Shown here one piece after another: positions 40,154 through 50,969 of a DNA stretch of 64,000 nucleotides. The translations under genes and the position numbers were made by a program. The DNA comes from Sesamum alatum (taxonomy: Eukaryota; Streptophyta; Magnoliopsida; Lamiales; Pedaliaceae). Location of the stretch: NCBI GenBank assembly GCA_034509735.1, contig JACGWO010000011.1:15719866-15783865 (forward strand), given 5' to 3'. Numbering within the stretch: the first letter of the stretch is position 1; each line of letters begins with the position of its first letter. The notes under the pieces are model-generated. The model did no database searches, was not told where the DNA came from, and saw nothing but the letters and a program-made list of their open reading frames with translations.

Positions 40154-41165
40154 TTAATGAAATCCCACATTTCTTCTATGTGTTCGTTCATTAATATGTT
40201 AGGCTAATTTTAATACTTTCTGGTTGAAATTACGGTGAATGTTTGATTCAGAAACATTGTGAAATCGAATCTATGCCCTTTACCTTCGTTTAATTGGGTA
40301 TTCATGCTATTTTCTACGCTTTTACTACAAATGATCTGATTTATGAATAATATGGTCAATTGTTCATTGTCAAGAATGTTTGCTTAACCAATTGCATTTA
40401 CAAATCCATATAATTATTTGTGTAGTTCAATAACTAGTGACAACATGGCATAGTTTATTATGTTATAGTAAAATTATGTTATGGAGAATGCATAATCTAA
40501 CTTAAATAAATCCTCGTAGGAATTTATTGGTTAGAAGTGGGTCTTTCTAATTCTTGATGATGTTGGTGAATTAAATCTTGTGGACATTTTCAGGGTTGTT
40601 CATTAATTAGGGAATTAGCCAACAGACGTTCCTTAGCTAACGAAACGGTAAGAAAGTAAGATCGTTAGGTCGTACCAATGACCATAACAAATTTATATGT
40701 TTAAATGATTGTCATCTATGCATCAATGATCAATAACGGAATCAAGCATAAGCTTGATTTCAATCGGAAAGCTCTCTTACTTATTAATCATCTTCTTTAA
40801 TTCCGTTTTATATTTTAAACTCAATTGAAATTCACCCCCCTTCTTTTATTTTTTGTTTAACTGAAGTAATTGATTTAAAACCAATCCCGGAGGAATTGAC
40901 CCTACTCAACACTTTCTCAAAAGAAGTACTAAGAATTTATTTTTTGTGATTTCGTTACCCATCAAAGTATACATTTCGAAAATTGTGCTCTTTTATCTTG
41001 TAATCTTTTCATATCATTACCACGATTTAATTATATTCATTTCATCAAATTTCAACATATTAAGATTTACATATATTTGACTGAACTAACTAAATGATTT
41101 ATTAATGCGTAAAACCTACTCGAGATTGAATATCGAATGATGTGAAATTTTTAATAATATTACTT

Positions 41166-41207
<42 letters not shown>

Positions 41208-41344
41208 GTTACATAAAAAAAATATCAATTTTGGGCCCAAATTTTGTTCTGTGTGAAAACTAATTAAATTACGTAGTTACCAATTTACTTTATTTTGTAA
41301 GTTTAGATAAATACAAAAATATTAATAGCATATTATATTTAAAA
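40154..41344. other. AT-rich intergenic stretch, possible remnant of a large non-coding LTR element
   Basis: No gene. The stretch around 40160-40920, with 'tgaaatcgaatctatgccc' and 'ccaatcccggaggaattgac', resembles internal leaders of plant LARD-type LTR elements and seems continuous with the sequence left of 39282. An (AAT)n microsatellite is at 41168-41208. Confidence 0.35.
41168..41208. repeat. (AAT)n microsatellite
   Basis: About 13 uninterrupted AAT units. Confidence 0.9.
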
Positions 41345-42154
41345 GGGTTAAATACAGTTATCACCCCTAAAATATCCTCCTTACATCAATTACCCCCCTA
41401 AAGTATTAAAACTTTCAAAAATCCCTTGACCTTCTAACACATTTAATTTTGAAGTTCACAAAGTCCATTTTACCCTACTAAAATTTAATTTATGAAAAAA
41501 AAATTAAAGGGATTTTTAAAACACCAAAACTACTCTTTTTTTTAAAGTTTTATCTAATTCTATTTTCACTTGTTCATCGAGCTCTTTTTATTTTTATAAT
41601 TCTAAAGTGTTCGGAAATCATTTTATTTTAGTTTCACTTTATCAAACCAAGTTAAAAATAAATTTATACATTCATATAATTTTCACATTTATATAAATTA
41701 TCATATATATATATAAATATATATTAATTGTATATTTTCTTATTAGCTCATGATCAGCTCTTTCGGTTTTATTAATTGTATATTTGTTCAATTAAATATA
41801 TAAATAATATATATATATATACGCATGTATAAATTTATTTTTATTTGGTTTGACAAACAAGGAAAACTAAAATAAAATGAGCTCCAACTATTTTAGGATT
41901 ACGAAAATTAAAAGAGCTCGATGAACAAGTCAAACTAGAATTAGACAAAGTTTCGAAAAAGAGTGGTTTTGGTATTTTAAAAATTCCTTTAATTTTTTTT
42001 CAAAAAGCAATTTTTAGTAAGGGTAAAATGGACTTTTTAAACTTAAAAATGAAAGGTGTTAGAAGGATAGGGTTTTTTTTGAAGATTTAATTAATACTTT
42101 AGGGGGTAAATGATGTGGGGTGAATACTTCAGGGGTAACAACTGTATTTAACCC
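41345..42154. mobile_element. Fold-back Mutator-type non-autonomous element
   Basis: Termini are gggttaaatacagttatcac and its inverted counterpart ending tgtatttaaccc. The inverted similarity continues inward for roughly 300 bases on each side (for example acttgttcatcgagctc against gagctcgatgaacaagt), so most of the element could fold into one long hairpin. Nearly matching 9-base flanks (tatttaaaa and tattttaaa) agree with a Mutator-like origin. It has no coding capacity. Confidence 0.75.
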
Positions 42155-42241
42155 TATTTTAAAAATAAGATACTACTAATATTAGATAACTATAGGTAAA
42201 AAAGAATACTTTAAATATGAAGCCTTTGGATGAAAATATTA

Positions 42242-42562
42242 TGATGGTACAAAAATAATATTTCCCTTCTTGTTCTGAAAAAATCACTCAATATACTACA
42301 AGTAATTCTTGCCATGAAAAAATCCATCCCCTTTTACAATGAATTATCATCTATTTATACTAGAATGTGGGGAGGCGTAAATACTATTTAGTCCCCCAAT
42401 CGACCACTAATTATTCGTACAACCGTCGGGGGCAACTCGGCAAATGTACATAAGCCCACTAACTACACTAACTATTAGGTGCAACCGACGGGGGTAGTTT
42501 GGTAATTTCAAAATACTTTGGGAAATGACATCTTGGTCTGTGGTCAAATTCTTTCTCCATCA
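42242..42562 (-). repeat. Element D LTR (left)
   Basis: 321 bases, similar throughout to 44465-44802 with many small differences, suggesting an older insertion than B or copia-1. Confidence 0.8.
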
Positions 42563-42969
42563 GCGGCCCCCCAACTCCAAAATATTTTAGGAAAATATTT
42601 AGGAATTGAATCAGATGCATATGCTCTTTTAATTGCAGGTTTGGCTCCTTCAGTCCCTTGCTTAGTCTTTACTTGTCCTTATTTGTTGAAGCTTCACTGG
42701 TGATTTGTCCTCGTCTAAACAACTTTCGTCTTATTCGACTGGATATTCTGCGAGAATCACTTTTCATATTCTTCCATAAATTATTATCATCAATGATAAA
42801 GCATAAAAAACTTATTAAACTAAAAACATAAAATCGAGATGTTCAGTTTGATTGTATAACTGAAAATAATAATAATGTCAAACAACTCAATGTCGTATGC
42901 ATTTAGTCATGATATGAAATTCTTTTCCCCTTTTTGTTTTTGTTGTAAGCTTCGATTATTCTATATATC

Positions 42970-43125
42970 TCAAGGAAACCTTAGCTCTGGGGCTTTTCTC
43001 TGGTGTGCCTCAAGGAAGCTTTAGCTTCAGAGCTTTTCTTTTGTGTGCTTCAAGGGAGCCTATGCTTCGAAGCATTTCTTTTGTGTGCCTCAAGGAAGCC
43101 TTAGCTTCGGGGCATTTCTTTTATG
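42970..43125. repeat. Tandem repeat of about 40 bases, near four copies
   Basis: Units built on 'ctcaaggaagccttagctt...ggggcatttcttttgtgtg' recur four times with small changes inside element D. No function is visible. Confidence 0.75.
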
Positions 43126-43844
43126 TTCAATTTAGTTTATTACTCCATATCTGGGGACGTGCTTGTTGTGACGATTATTCTTCACGATATGTGTATTTTC
43201 CGTTTCTACTTTTTAACTATTTTCACGTTGCATATTTAGCTCAAAGAAAATATTTTAGAACGTCATGCTAATAATGTCATCTTGTGCAGTTTGACCTTTT
43301 GAAAATTTAGTTATGGGAGAGAGCCAAAAAACCGCACACAAGAGGGAGGAGAGAACCGAGAAATCTTTGTACCATCTCCTCCTCGAATCAAAAAATAATT
43401 CTTTATTACGTGTTTTCTTGTCAAATGGATGCTCCTATCCTGATAGAGGTCATCTATACAATCATACGAGTCTTCTAACCAATACTACCATCCACCGACG
43501 GACATATATACAAAGACTATTATGCTTTTACATATCTTCAACGGTTGTTTCAGATGGAGTTGGTCAACAACGTAAATCGCTCCTTTACATTCTCCATCTC
43601 AAAACTTTATACTTCATTTTCTCAAGCTCACCCATGAATCACCCAACACAAACAGCCATGGCCAAGACAAAGAGAACCCAGAACATAGTGCTCTGAACAA
43701 ACCAATACAAAGGCCAAACAATCCAATTGTTGAAATGGGCTGCAACAACCGCCAATCTAAAGACCACATCTCAAGGGTTGAGTGCCAGCGCGTGGGATGT
43801 CAGACGGCGACACGCGCGGCAGATCCAGGTAGATCGACGGACGA

Positions 43845-44290
43845 CTATCCGGTGGGTGAGCGCATGGCCGAGAACACGCCGAAACAATGTTTTCGGCGAT
43901 CGGACGGCGGCGCAGTAGCTGAACCGTCAAACTTAGGTGGAACCGTAGCCTCTCCCCTCTTTAGCAGCTTCGAACCAGAGCGAAGAGTGGCAGCCTGAGC
44001 TGCGGCCACTGCAGCCTCGGCGACTGCGGCGGTGGCATCAGCCACCGCGCTGGAGTGCTTGTTGGCCTCATCATCGGTGTCGGCACCCGGAACGACGGTC
44101 TGGTGGGGCTTGAGAGATGATCATTTCCCTTATGGGACTTGGCAAAACTCCCCCTCTTCTTGGGCGACGGTTCTTGATTGTGGGTTGGGTCGATGCTCTT
44201 GAGGTCGAGGGGATTTAGTGGCAGCCTGAAAGTTGCTGGCGTTCAACTTCAACGCCATCCCCACTTCTTCTTCCTTGGTTTGATTTGCTT
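43845..44290 (-). pseudogene. Captured fragment resembling an IQ67-domain (IQD) protein
   Basis: On the - strand, two frames together give KKRGSFAKSHKGNDH and then DDEANKHSSAVADATAAVAE, followed by AAVAAAQAATLRSGSK. The ...ANKH..AVA.ATAAVAEAAVAAAQAA pattern is characteristic of the region before the IQ motifs in plant IQD (calmodulin-binding scaffold) proteins. The pieces lie in different frames, no IQ motif follows, and the frame ends at 43845. It is therefore a truncated copy inside the LTR element, not a working gene. A locally higher GC content (about 43760-44110) also sets it apart. Identification by motif only. Confidence 0.5.
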
Positions 44291-44464
44291 TTAAGGTTCT
44301 CTCTCCTCCCAAGAAGTGAGAAGTTTGAATTATCTGTGAGAGAGAGAGAGAGAGCCCGAAGTGGTGGGACAAGGCAACCTTTTTCAAAACCAAAAAATGA
44401 ATTTTCGTCTTCCAAAATTTTTCTCATACTCAAAGAAAAATTATAATTTTCCCAGGCACCAATT

Positions 44465-44802
44465 TGATGGTACAAAATAACATTTTCCTTAATATAATAC
44501 CAACAATTCTTGTTCTGAAAAAAGCCCTCAATATAATACAAGTAATTTTTGTCATGAAAAAATCCATCCCCTTTTACAATGAATACTATCTATTTATACT
44601 AAAATGTAGGGATGCATAAAGACGATTTAGTCCCCCAACCGACCACTAACTATTCGTGCAATCGCCGGGGGCAACTCAGTAAATGTACATAAGCCCACTA
44701 ACCACACTAACTATTGGGTGCAACCGTCAGGGGTAGTTTGATAATTTCAAAATACTTTAGAAAAATAACATCTTGGTTCCTGATCAAATTCTTTCTCCAT
44801 CA
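44465..44802 (-). repeat. Element D LTR (right)
   Basis: 338 bases, TGATGG...CCATCA, the second copy of the direct repeat. Confidence 0.8.
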
Positions 44803-45031
44803 TATTCAAAATTATATTCTTAACAAAAAATGACTACTACAACAAAATCGTCAGCTAACTTGATTAATCATTAATTTTGTAGGATCCTTTTGTTTTTTCT
44901 TGGGCTTTCATTATTAAATATTTTCTTTATTTTCAAGTTTTGAAAAAATATTTTTCATGTTTATTTTTAATATGAACAATATACTATTTTAAGTAATTAG
45001 TATAATACCTTACTAGTATTTTTAAATAACA
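44803..45031. other. Short AT-rich spacer
   Basis: Nothing recognised between element D and the TCTP retrocopy. Confidence 0.5.
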
Positions 45032-45039
45032 CATCATTT

Positions 45040-45750
45040 TTTTTTTATCCAAAATGAAAACCACCATACAAAACGAAAATGAGAAACATATTACGAAGTC
45101 TCCATAAGTTCTAGTATCATGAGAAAACCAACACGATAAAAAATTTATGGCCACAAGAAACACCACAGTCACTTTAACACTTGATTTCCTTCAATACATG
45201 GGCAAATTATATGAATGTTGGATCAACATCACCTTCCTTGTAGTAAGCAAACACCAGCGTGCTGTCATTCCCCATGCTCTCTCCCACAAAAAATTGGAGG
45301 TCTTTAATCTTAGAAAGCAAATACTTGGTTGCCCCCTTAATGGTCTTCTTGAATTCCTCTTGCTTCTCCCCTTCTAGTTTGGCTGACAACAACTTGATGT
45401 ACTTCTTGATGTAGGCAACAAATTGTTTCTTATTAAAATGAGGTTGCTCCTGAAGCCTGAATGTGTCAACGATATCAACCAGTTTCACAACTTGATCGTC
45501 GAAACCTTCATCATCCTCACCACCTTCAACAGAAGGGTTAGCACCAATATCAACATCGATCGCACCCTTCACAACCCACTTTCCTTCAACTTCCCAAAGA
45601 GCTCCATTCTCAACTTCTTTGTAGGGAAAATAGTTCGAGAGACGTTCATCACTTGTGAGCAAGTCTTGATAGACCAACATGATGGCGGAGTTTGGAGATC
45701 TCAGATCTCTTCCCCACAGAAATAAAGTAAGTTCAGATGGAGCAAGAGAT

Positions 45751-45785
<35 letters not shown>

Positions 45786-45786
45786 C
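45040..45786 (-). pseudogene. TCTP: Processed retrocopy of TCTP (translationally controlled tumor protein)
   Basis: The coding part is 45680-45207, 157 codons starting [20 protein letters not shown] and intronless. The family is usually 168 aa and, in plants, encoded by several exons. A TAA at 45209-45207 replaces the codon after DPTFI; the same frame then continues with the usual ending (...LKEIKC) to a TAA at 45176-45174, so 11 residues are lost. The 5' leader is CU-rich, as in TOP mRNAs. About 120 bases after the old stop there is a run of ten A (- strand). Both sides carry catcattt (45032-45039 and 45787-45794), a target duplication. These are marks of LINE-mediated retroposition. Confidence 0.9.
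45757..45782. repeat. (AG)n tract in the retrocopy leader
   Basis: About 12 AG units (CU on the mRNA strand). They sit at the 5' end of the retrocopy and may derive from the parental oligopyrimidine leader, expanded by slippage. Confidence 0.85.
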
Positions 45787-45794
45787 CATCATTT

Positions 45795-46557
45795 AATTGT
45801 TCATGTGTTCACAAAAAGAACTTGGTATCAAATCTGTTGATATTTTAACGAGCAATGAACCAATTTGACACATAGATTATAATAGGGGACAAATGCATTT
45901 ACTTTTTTGGTTAAATTACATTTACATCTCTTAAGATTTATCATAATTATAATTAGATCTCCATTAGATTGAAATTTACAATTATCACACTTAAAATTTG
46001 CTCCATCTAACATGTAGACCCATCTTGGTAGTGTTCCAACAAATTTTACATGTGATGTTCCAAAATTATCTCTCTTAAATTTTTTACTGTAATTTTACTT
46101 TTTATTTAATACTAAAATCCTTTTGAATTAAGTTGTCATGTTTTAAAAGACTGAAGGGGTTAAATGTCATAATAATCTAATATACTTTGTGGTCAAATAT
46201 AATATTTAATTTTTTTATAAACGGTTTGATTTATAGCCATTAAGAATGCATCTATGATTACTTATTTTGATCTAAAACCTTTTCTTTAACAATTTTTACA
46301 TGGTTTCTCAATCCATCACTTAGAAAATCATTGTCAATACACCATTACCAAAATATTCAATATGTGCAATGGCAATAGAATTAAGTAGTCAAGCTTACTC
46401 ATAATAAAAATATTACAATTCGATTGGAAGGGCATTTAATAGTCAAAGGAAAATCAAAAGTATCGGATCTCTTTTATGTGCTAACATATGATAAAAGTAC
46501 TAAATAATAATGAGTAATTAATCACATGATGAACTATATGATTTATAGGGTAAATTA
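45795..46557. other. AT-rich intergenic stretch
   Basis: No gene. The segment at about 45905-46030 has the repetitive 'ttacatttacatctcttaag' style of small TIR elements, but no paired end was confirmed. Confidence 0.4.
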
Positions 46558-46885
46558 TTTGAAAAAAAAAAAAATTCTCCCTTGAGATTTGTAATTTTAA
46601 CCAAAAATCTGAAATTGATTATTGTGCCCTTGAATTTTTTATTAAAATCTGTATAAAAAACTTAAGAAACATCTCCCTGCACATTGTAGTCCAAAAAAAT
46701 TTAAAGAATTAAATAAAAAATAATTCAATACATAAAGACATTTTGGTCAGTTCATTAAAAAAAATGTATGAAAATGAGCTATTTTTTAAACGGTTACAAA
46801 CCTTAAGAAGTATTTGTAATTTTTCAAACAACGAGAATTATTTGTAATTCTATCAAATTTCATGAGAGGTAGTTGTAATTTACCC
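46558..46885. mobile_element. Small TIR element, probably Mutator-type MITE
   Basis: Ends are gggtaaatta (left) and tgtaatttaccc (right), inverted. The subterminal repeats are weaker. Flanks (tgatttata and taattatat) are only partly alike, so the duplication is not proven. Confidence 0.45.
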
Positions 46886-47539
46886 TAATTATATTGCGTT
46901 GATACAACACAATTTGCATCATTTGGTATTGGTGCATGTAAGAAAGGAGCTGTGAACAGGACACGGATTGAATTGCAAAAAGAAAGCAGGTCATCAGTTG
47001 CATGTATCTATCTATGAGTATGATGGATGAGATACTATTTCAAAGAATTATTACCAGCCAGCCTACAGGCAACTACCAAGCCAGTGGCAGTGCTCATCTA
47101 AACACGCAAATGACCCACTCCAAAAGTCTGTTTATTATGTTTTATGAAAACATTTGCTCCAAAACCGACAACTACTTCTATCAATAAAGACTTCCTAAAT
47201 TAGACTTGTAGATGATAAGCAATAATTGCATCTTCCGAGCAGACAGGCGCTACTTGTAGTGGAGTATCTAAAGTAGGCCGAGTCCCTAGCTAGCTCCACT
47301 CCAATATCCAAAAATGTAAGATAAGTATCATCAGATCAGATTTCTCATAATACTCCATAATACTGCATCTTACAGTCCAGTGAGCACATCTTACAAGACA
47401 GAAAGTCACTACTAAACAAACTTCCTATGTTAATACTCCATCATAGTACTGCAACTGCATTTGCTGGACGACAAAGCATGGAACAATGACTCAACAACAT
47501 CCCAAATGCTAAACAAGTGATGAAAAACTATCAACTCCC
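46886..47539. other. Downstream region of the ARM-repeat gene
   Basis: No further gene. The part next to 47540 is presumably 3' UTR of the - strand gene. Nothing else is recognised. Confidence 0.45.
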
Positions 47540-49283
47540 TTAAAATGGCAAGCTCTTAGATGTCGAACTCGATGTAAGGGACTTGAAATGATCAGAAGGA
47601 ACAAAATCATGGGGCAAATTAGCTCTTTTTACCATTCTCTTCATGTTGTTCTGCAAACTCTGTTGGACCAATTGCTTCACTGCCTTCTTCTCTTGGCTCA
47701 TCATCTCCTCCTCCTCCTCATCCTCCTCCTCATCGTCCTCCATTGTGTCCTTTAGTTGATTAGTAGGATGGATTGACGATGATGTCGATAGAGCCCCACA
47801 CAGTGGAGCTGAAAGTGTTGCTTTCAAGGATCCTCCTCCACAGTTTCCCAAAACTTGTTTGCCCTTTTCTGCCCTTAAACATTCCAACATCCTAGAAGCC
47901 CTCTTTTGTGCCAATGTGCTACCCAGAAGAGTTAACTCCAGCAATGATGAAACAATTCCGGCCTCGATCATAGCCTGCCTGTCCCCATATGATTTGTGAG
48001 CCATCACCATTAGAATATAAGATGCCTTCTCTTGGCAACCTGGTGAATCCGTCCAATTGAAAACATCAATCAGAATTGGGAATGCATCTGGCACAGCGCT
48101 AATTCCCTTCCTGCCCTCTGCTACCAACACTATATTGCTAAGAATAGAAAGTATCCTTTCACTCATATCCATATCTCCAAGTTTGACCAACAAATGTGGA
48201 ATCAGATCCGTCTCAAGGATAGCAAACACATTTGAAGGTGAGATGGAAAGATTGTAGAGTGCTCGCAACGAGTCCTGTTTAGCCTGAGAGCTAACAGTCT
48301 CATCCGGATCTTTCAGAGCTTCCACCAAAAATGGGATTGCGCCAGAAGAACCAATAATTGGTTTATTAGAGTCCAGGGCACTCAATCCAAGAAAATTGGC
48401 CACGACTGCTTCAGCAATAGCCTGACTATGTGCCCCATTTGGAGATTGAATGAGCTTTAGCATTTTATGGACAGCACCTGCTTTTACAATGGCCGCTTTG
48501 TTCCTGAAGAAACAAAATTTAGATCAACGTCTAGACCAAAAAGCAGATATAAACATCAAAACATTGGGTTCGGAAAGTAATGAAATTGGAAATTAGTGTC
48601 AAATAGAGCAACATTAATAGACGGATCACAATCTAAGCGAATAACTATATCAGGCTACATGGAGAACACCACATATCTTGGGTCGGAGAAGTTCCCTAAA
48701 TACTGAAATCGAATCTTCCCCAAAACCTTGCTGACAAGCAAGTGGGGAGTACTGGGAGCAAAAACCAAAAGCAAAGAAAGAAACATAAATCCTCTACTCA
48801 AGATGAGTGAACTAACGCATCGTTTGTAATGGCGAGATTGAGTAAAGCATAAAGAGCAGCGATCTGAGAGTTAAAGGTGGGATCTTGAGCATCAAGCAAA
48901 GCGACGAGTGGGGGAATGACGCCGAGCAGAGCTAGAGTGGTCCTCGCCTGCGGATCGTCCTTGGTCAGCCTCCGAATCTCCGCTGCCCCCTCTAACACCA
49001 CCTCCATTGATCCCTCGGCCTGCTGCAGTTTCTTGGCTACTTTCTTCAGCGCTTCCAGCTCCTGCTCTTTCCTCCTCACCTCCTCCTCATTTTCCCACCA
49101 CTCGGGTTGCTTCAAAAGCTCCGACAACTTTTCGGATCCGGAATGCTGCTTCGCCTCGGCTTTCTTCCGACAAGGCCTTTGGACACCTCCGCCGCACCGC
49201 ACCCTGTCAATTATTAAAGACCAGAGCTTCAAGGGAACCACCGATCCGCCGTCACATGACTTGCTCGTTGTTCCCCACGCCAT
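47540..49283 (-). CDS. Armadillo-repeat protein
   Basis: Two exons on the - strand, 49283-48817 and 48503-47540, joined at D-A-N-K-A-A-I in phase with GT-AG borders. The protein has 476 aa. After a basic N-terminal stretch (MAWGTTSKSC...SLIIDRVRCGG) and a helical charged region (residues about 60-95) come ARM repeats: VIPPLVALLDAQDPTFNSQI, NKAAIVKAGAVHKMLKLIQ, IPFLVEALKDPDE and IPHLLVKLGDMDMSE. A strongly acidic segment (DDEEEDEEEEE) precedes the C terminus. It looks complete and undamaged. Similar plant genes are annotated only as ARM-repeat superfamily proteins; the molecular role is unknown. There is no U-box. Confidence 0.9.
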
Positions 49284-49924
49284 ACCTACTACATTTATCT
49301 ACTTTTGCTTACTGAGCTTACCTTCTCACTAGAAGCAAACATGACCTAGTACTGTGAAATGCTTGGGCGTTGGTGAGACAGTAGAGCACTTGTACCGAAA
49401 ACCGAAAGTAATACAGCGATCGAAGATGTATGTATAGTGCGGCGTTGGGAATTTGTCAACTTATTACTCCACGCGGATCAGATATATGAATTATTTATTG
49501 TTTGTAATGTATACATACATTTTAATCAATGTAGGGAGGGGAGAAGGTGGAGAGAGAGAGAGAATGAGGGGTCGGTCGGGCAGACCAGCAGATGGAGAGC
49601 CCCACCCCAAACATCAATACAGAATTCAGCAAAATTAGGACAGCGAAGCAAAATAACCATTACTATTACCAGGTCTGTTTATTGCGAAGAGAAAAGGAAA
49701 TAATATATTACCGAAACATGAATGAATCTTAATGTAATACAGTCTACCATAAAATATGATTAGTATTATTTGATTTTGAAATTTCAAATATTTAATGTTT
49801 GAATATTAATATGTATGTATAAAACAAAATCATCTCAATGGTATCATGCTAAAAAAGAAACAAAATCAGACTAAAAAACATTATTAACTTCTCTCCATAG
49901 AAAATAGCACCATCCCCCACTATT
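49284..49924. other. Upstream region of the ARM-repeat gene
   Basis: Presumed promoter and 5' UTR of the - strand gene. It has a short GA tract near 49548-49565. No TATA box could be assigned with confidence. Confidence 0.4.
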
Positions 49925-50017
49925 AATAATAAAGGGAAAATTGCAATTTCAGTCCCAAAATGTACGATGATTTGTAATATTAATCTTATATTTTTTGAAA
50001 TAGTCAATATTAGTCCC

Positions 50018-50543
50018 TGTTGTGGAAAATTTTAATTTAAAGATGAAATAGATTTGTGCAAATCAAGATAAATAATGCATGCAATATATATATATATATA
50101 AATTTAAACGGTTGGCCTGTAGGAGTCACATCACTTGACATTATCCTAAGATCGTGATGGCCTCCCTTCGTGCAGGTATTGTCGGCTCACCACCACCCCA
50201 AGATAAAACCCAAAAGGTCACAACCGGTGTCTTCTATTGTGAGTACGTTCACAAGAAGACTAGAGAACTAGACCTTATCAAGTTGCCCCAAAATATATAG
50301 TAAGAAGAATAGAATATAAGGTGCAAAGAAAAATAGTGAGTTGTGTGTCTACCTAAACCCCTAGGACATCCTATTTATAGTGTTAGAATAGAACATGTAA
50401 TACCCAAAAAACAAATAGAAATAATGATCATTAGTGGGGTGTTACACAATTAAATGGGGTGTTACAAACTTGAATTTTGATTTCATAATAAAAAGTTTTA
50501 AAATTAAACATATTTTGAAGTTTTAAAACTTCAAATCGTAACA
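50018..50543 (-). repeat. copia C 3' LTR
   Basis: 526 bases, TG...CA, with an internal (TA)n run and the TATA-like tatttatag near 50370-50380 (- strand complement). Pairs with 55584-56112. Confidence 0.94.
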
Positions 50544-50969
50544 ATCCCCCACAAGTTTGAAAACTTCAAAATAGTATATAAGTAAATATAATAGGGCAAC
50601 TAAATACTATGTAATAGGTGCAGGAGCCTTCAGGGCTTGAGCCTATACTTAGTGTTGACGATTTTCATTTGAGGGAGTCGTAATGGACTACGCCTTGAAT
50701 TAGGTCCTTTGGCCAAATTTTAATACGTCACACACACAGTATTGATATCGGTCTTATGTTCAAAGCGGGTTAGCGCTGTTAATGGCCATGCGCTCTTATC
50801 TTGATTCTCATGAGAGTTTCTAGGGTTAGCCCAAACCCATAGCCACGGCTCATAGCAACTCTCATTTAGGTGAAACCTCCAAGGGTACGTGTGACCTATA
50901 CCCTGGGGAATTCCCGCCTTGGTCTCATTAAGGGTTAAATCCAACCTTACATCACACTGTTAAGCACTA

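Larger units (their letters stand above)
42242..44802 (-). mobile_element. Non-autonomous LTR element (D) carrying host-like gene sequence
   Basis: Direct repeats at 42242-42562 and 44465-44802 begin TGATGGTACAAAA and end TTCTCCATCA, so they behave as LTRs. Flanks are tatta (left) and tattc (right), a near 5-base duplication. Adjoining the right repeat on the - strand is tggtgcctgggaaaa, a possible primer-binding site. Next to the left repeat, the - strand has ggagttggggggc, a possible purine tract. The 1.9-kb interior lacks gag and pol. It contains a tandem repeat (42970-43125) and an IQD-like fragment. Confidence 0.72.

Noticed and set aside
39722..40207. Lys/Ile-rich frames across 39722-40207
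   Set aside because: They fall inside the Harbinger-like element and its (TA)n run; no transposase motif.
43313..43696. 127-codon + strand frame in element D
   Set aside because: No recognisable motif; lies in an LTR element read on the other strand.
49007..49332. + strand frames over ARM exon 1
   Set aside because: Antisense of a well-supported exon.
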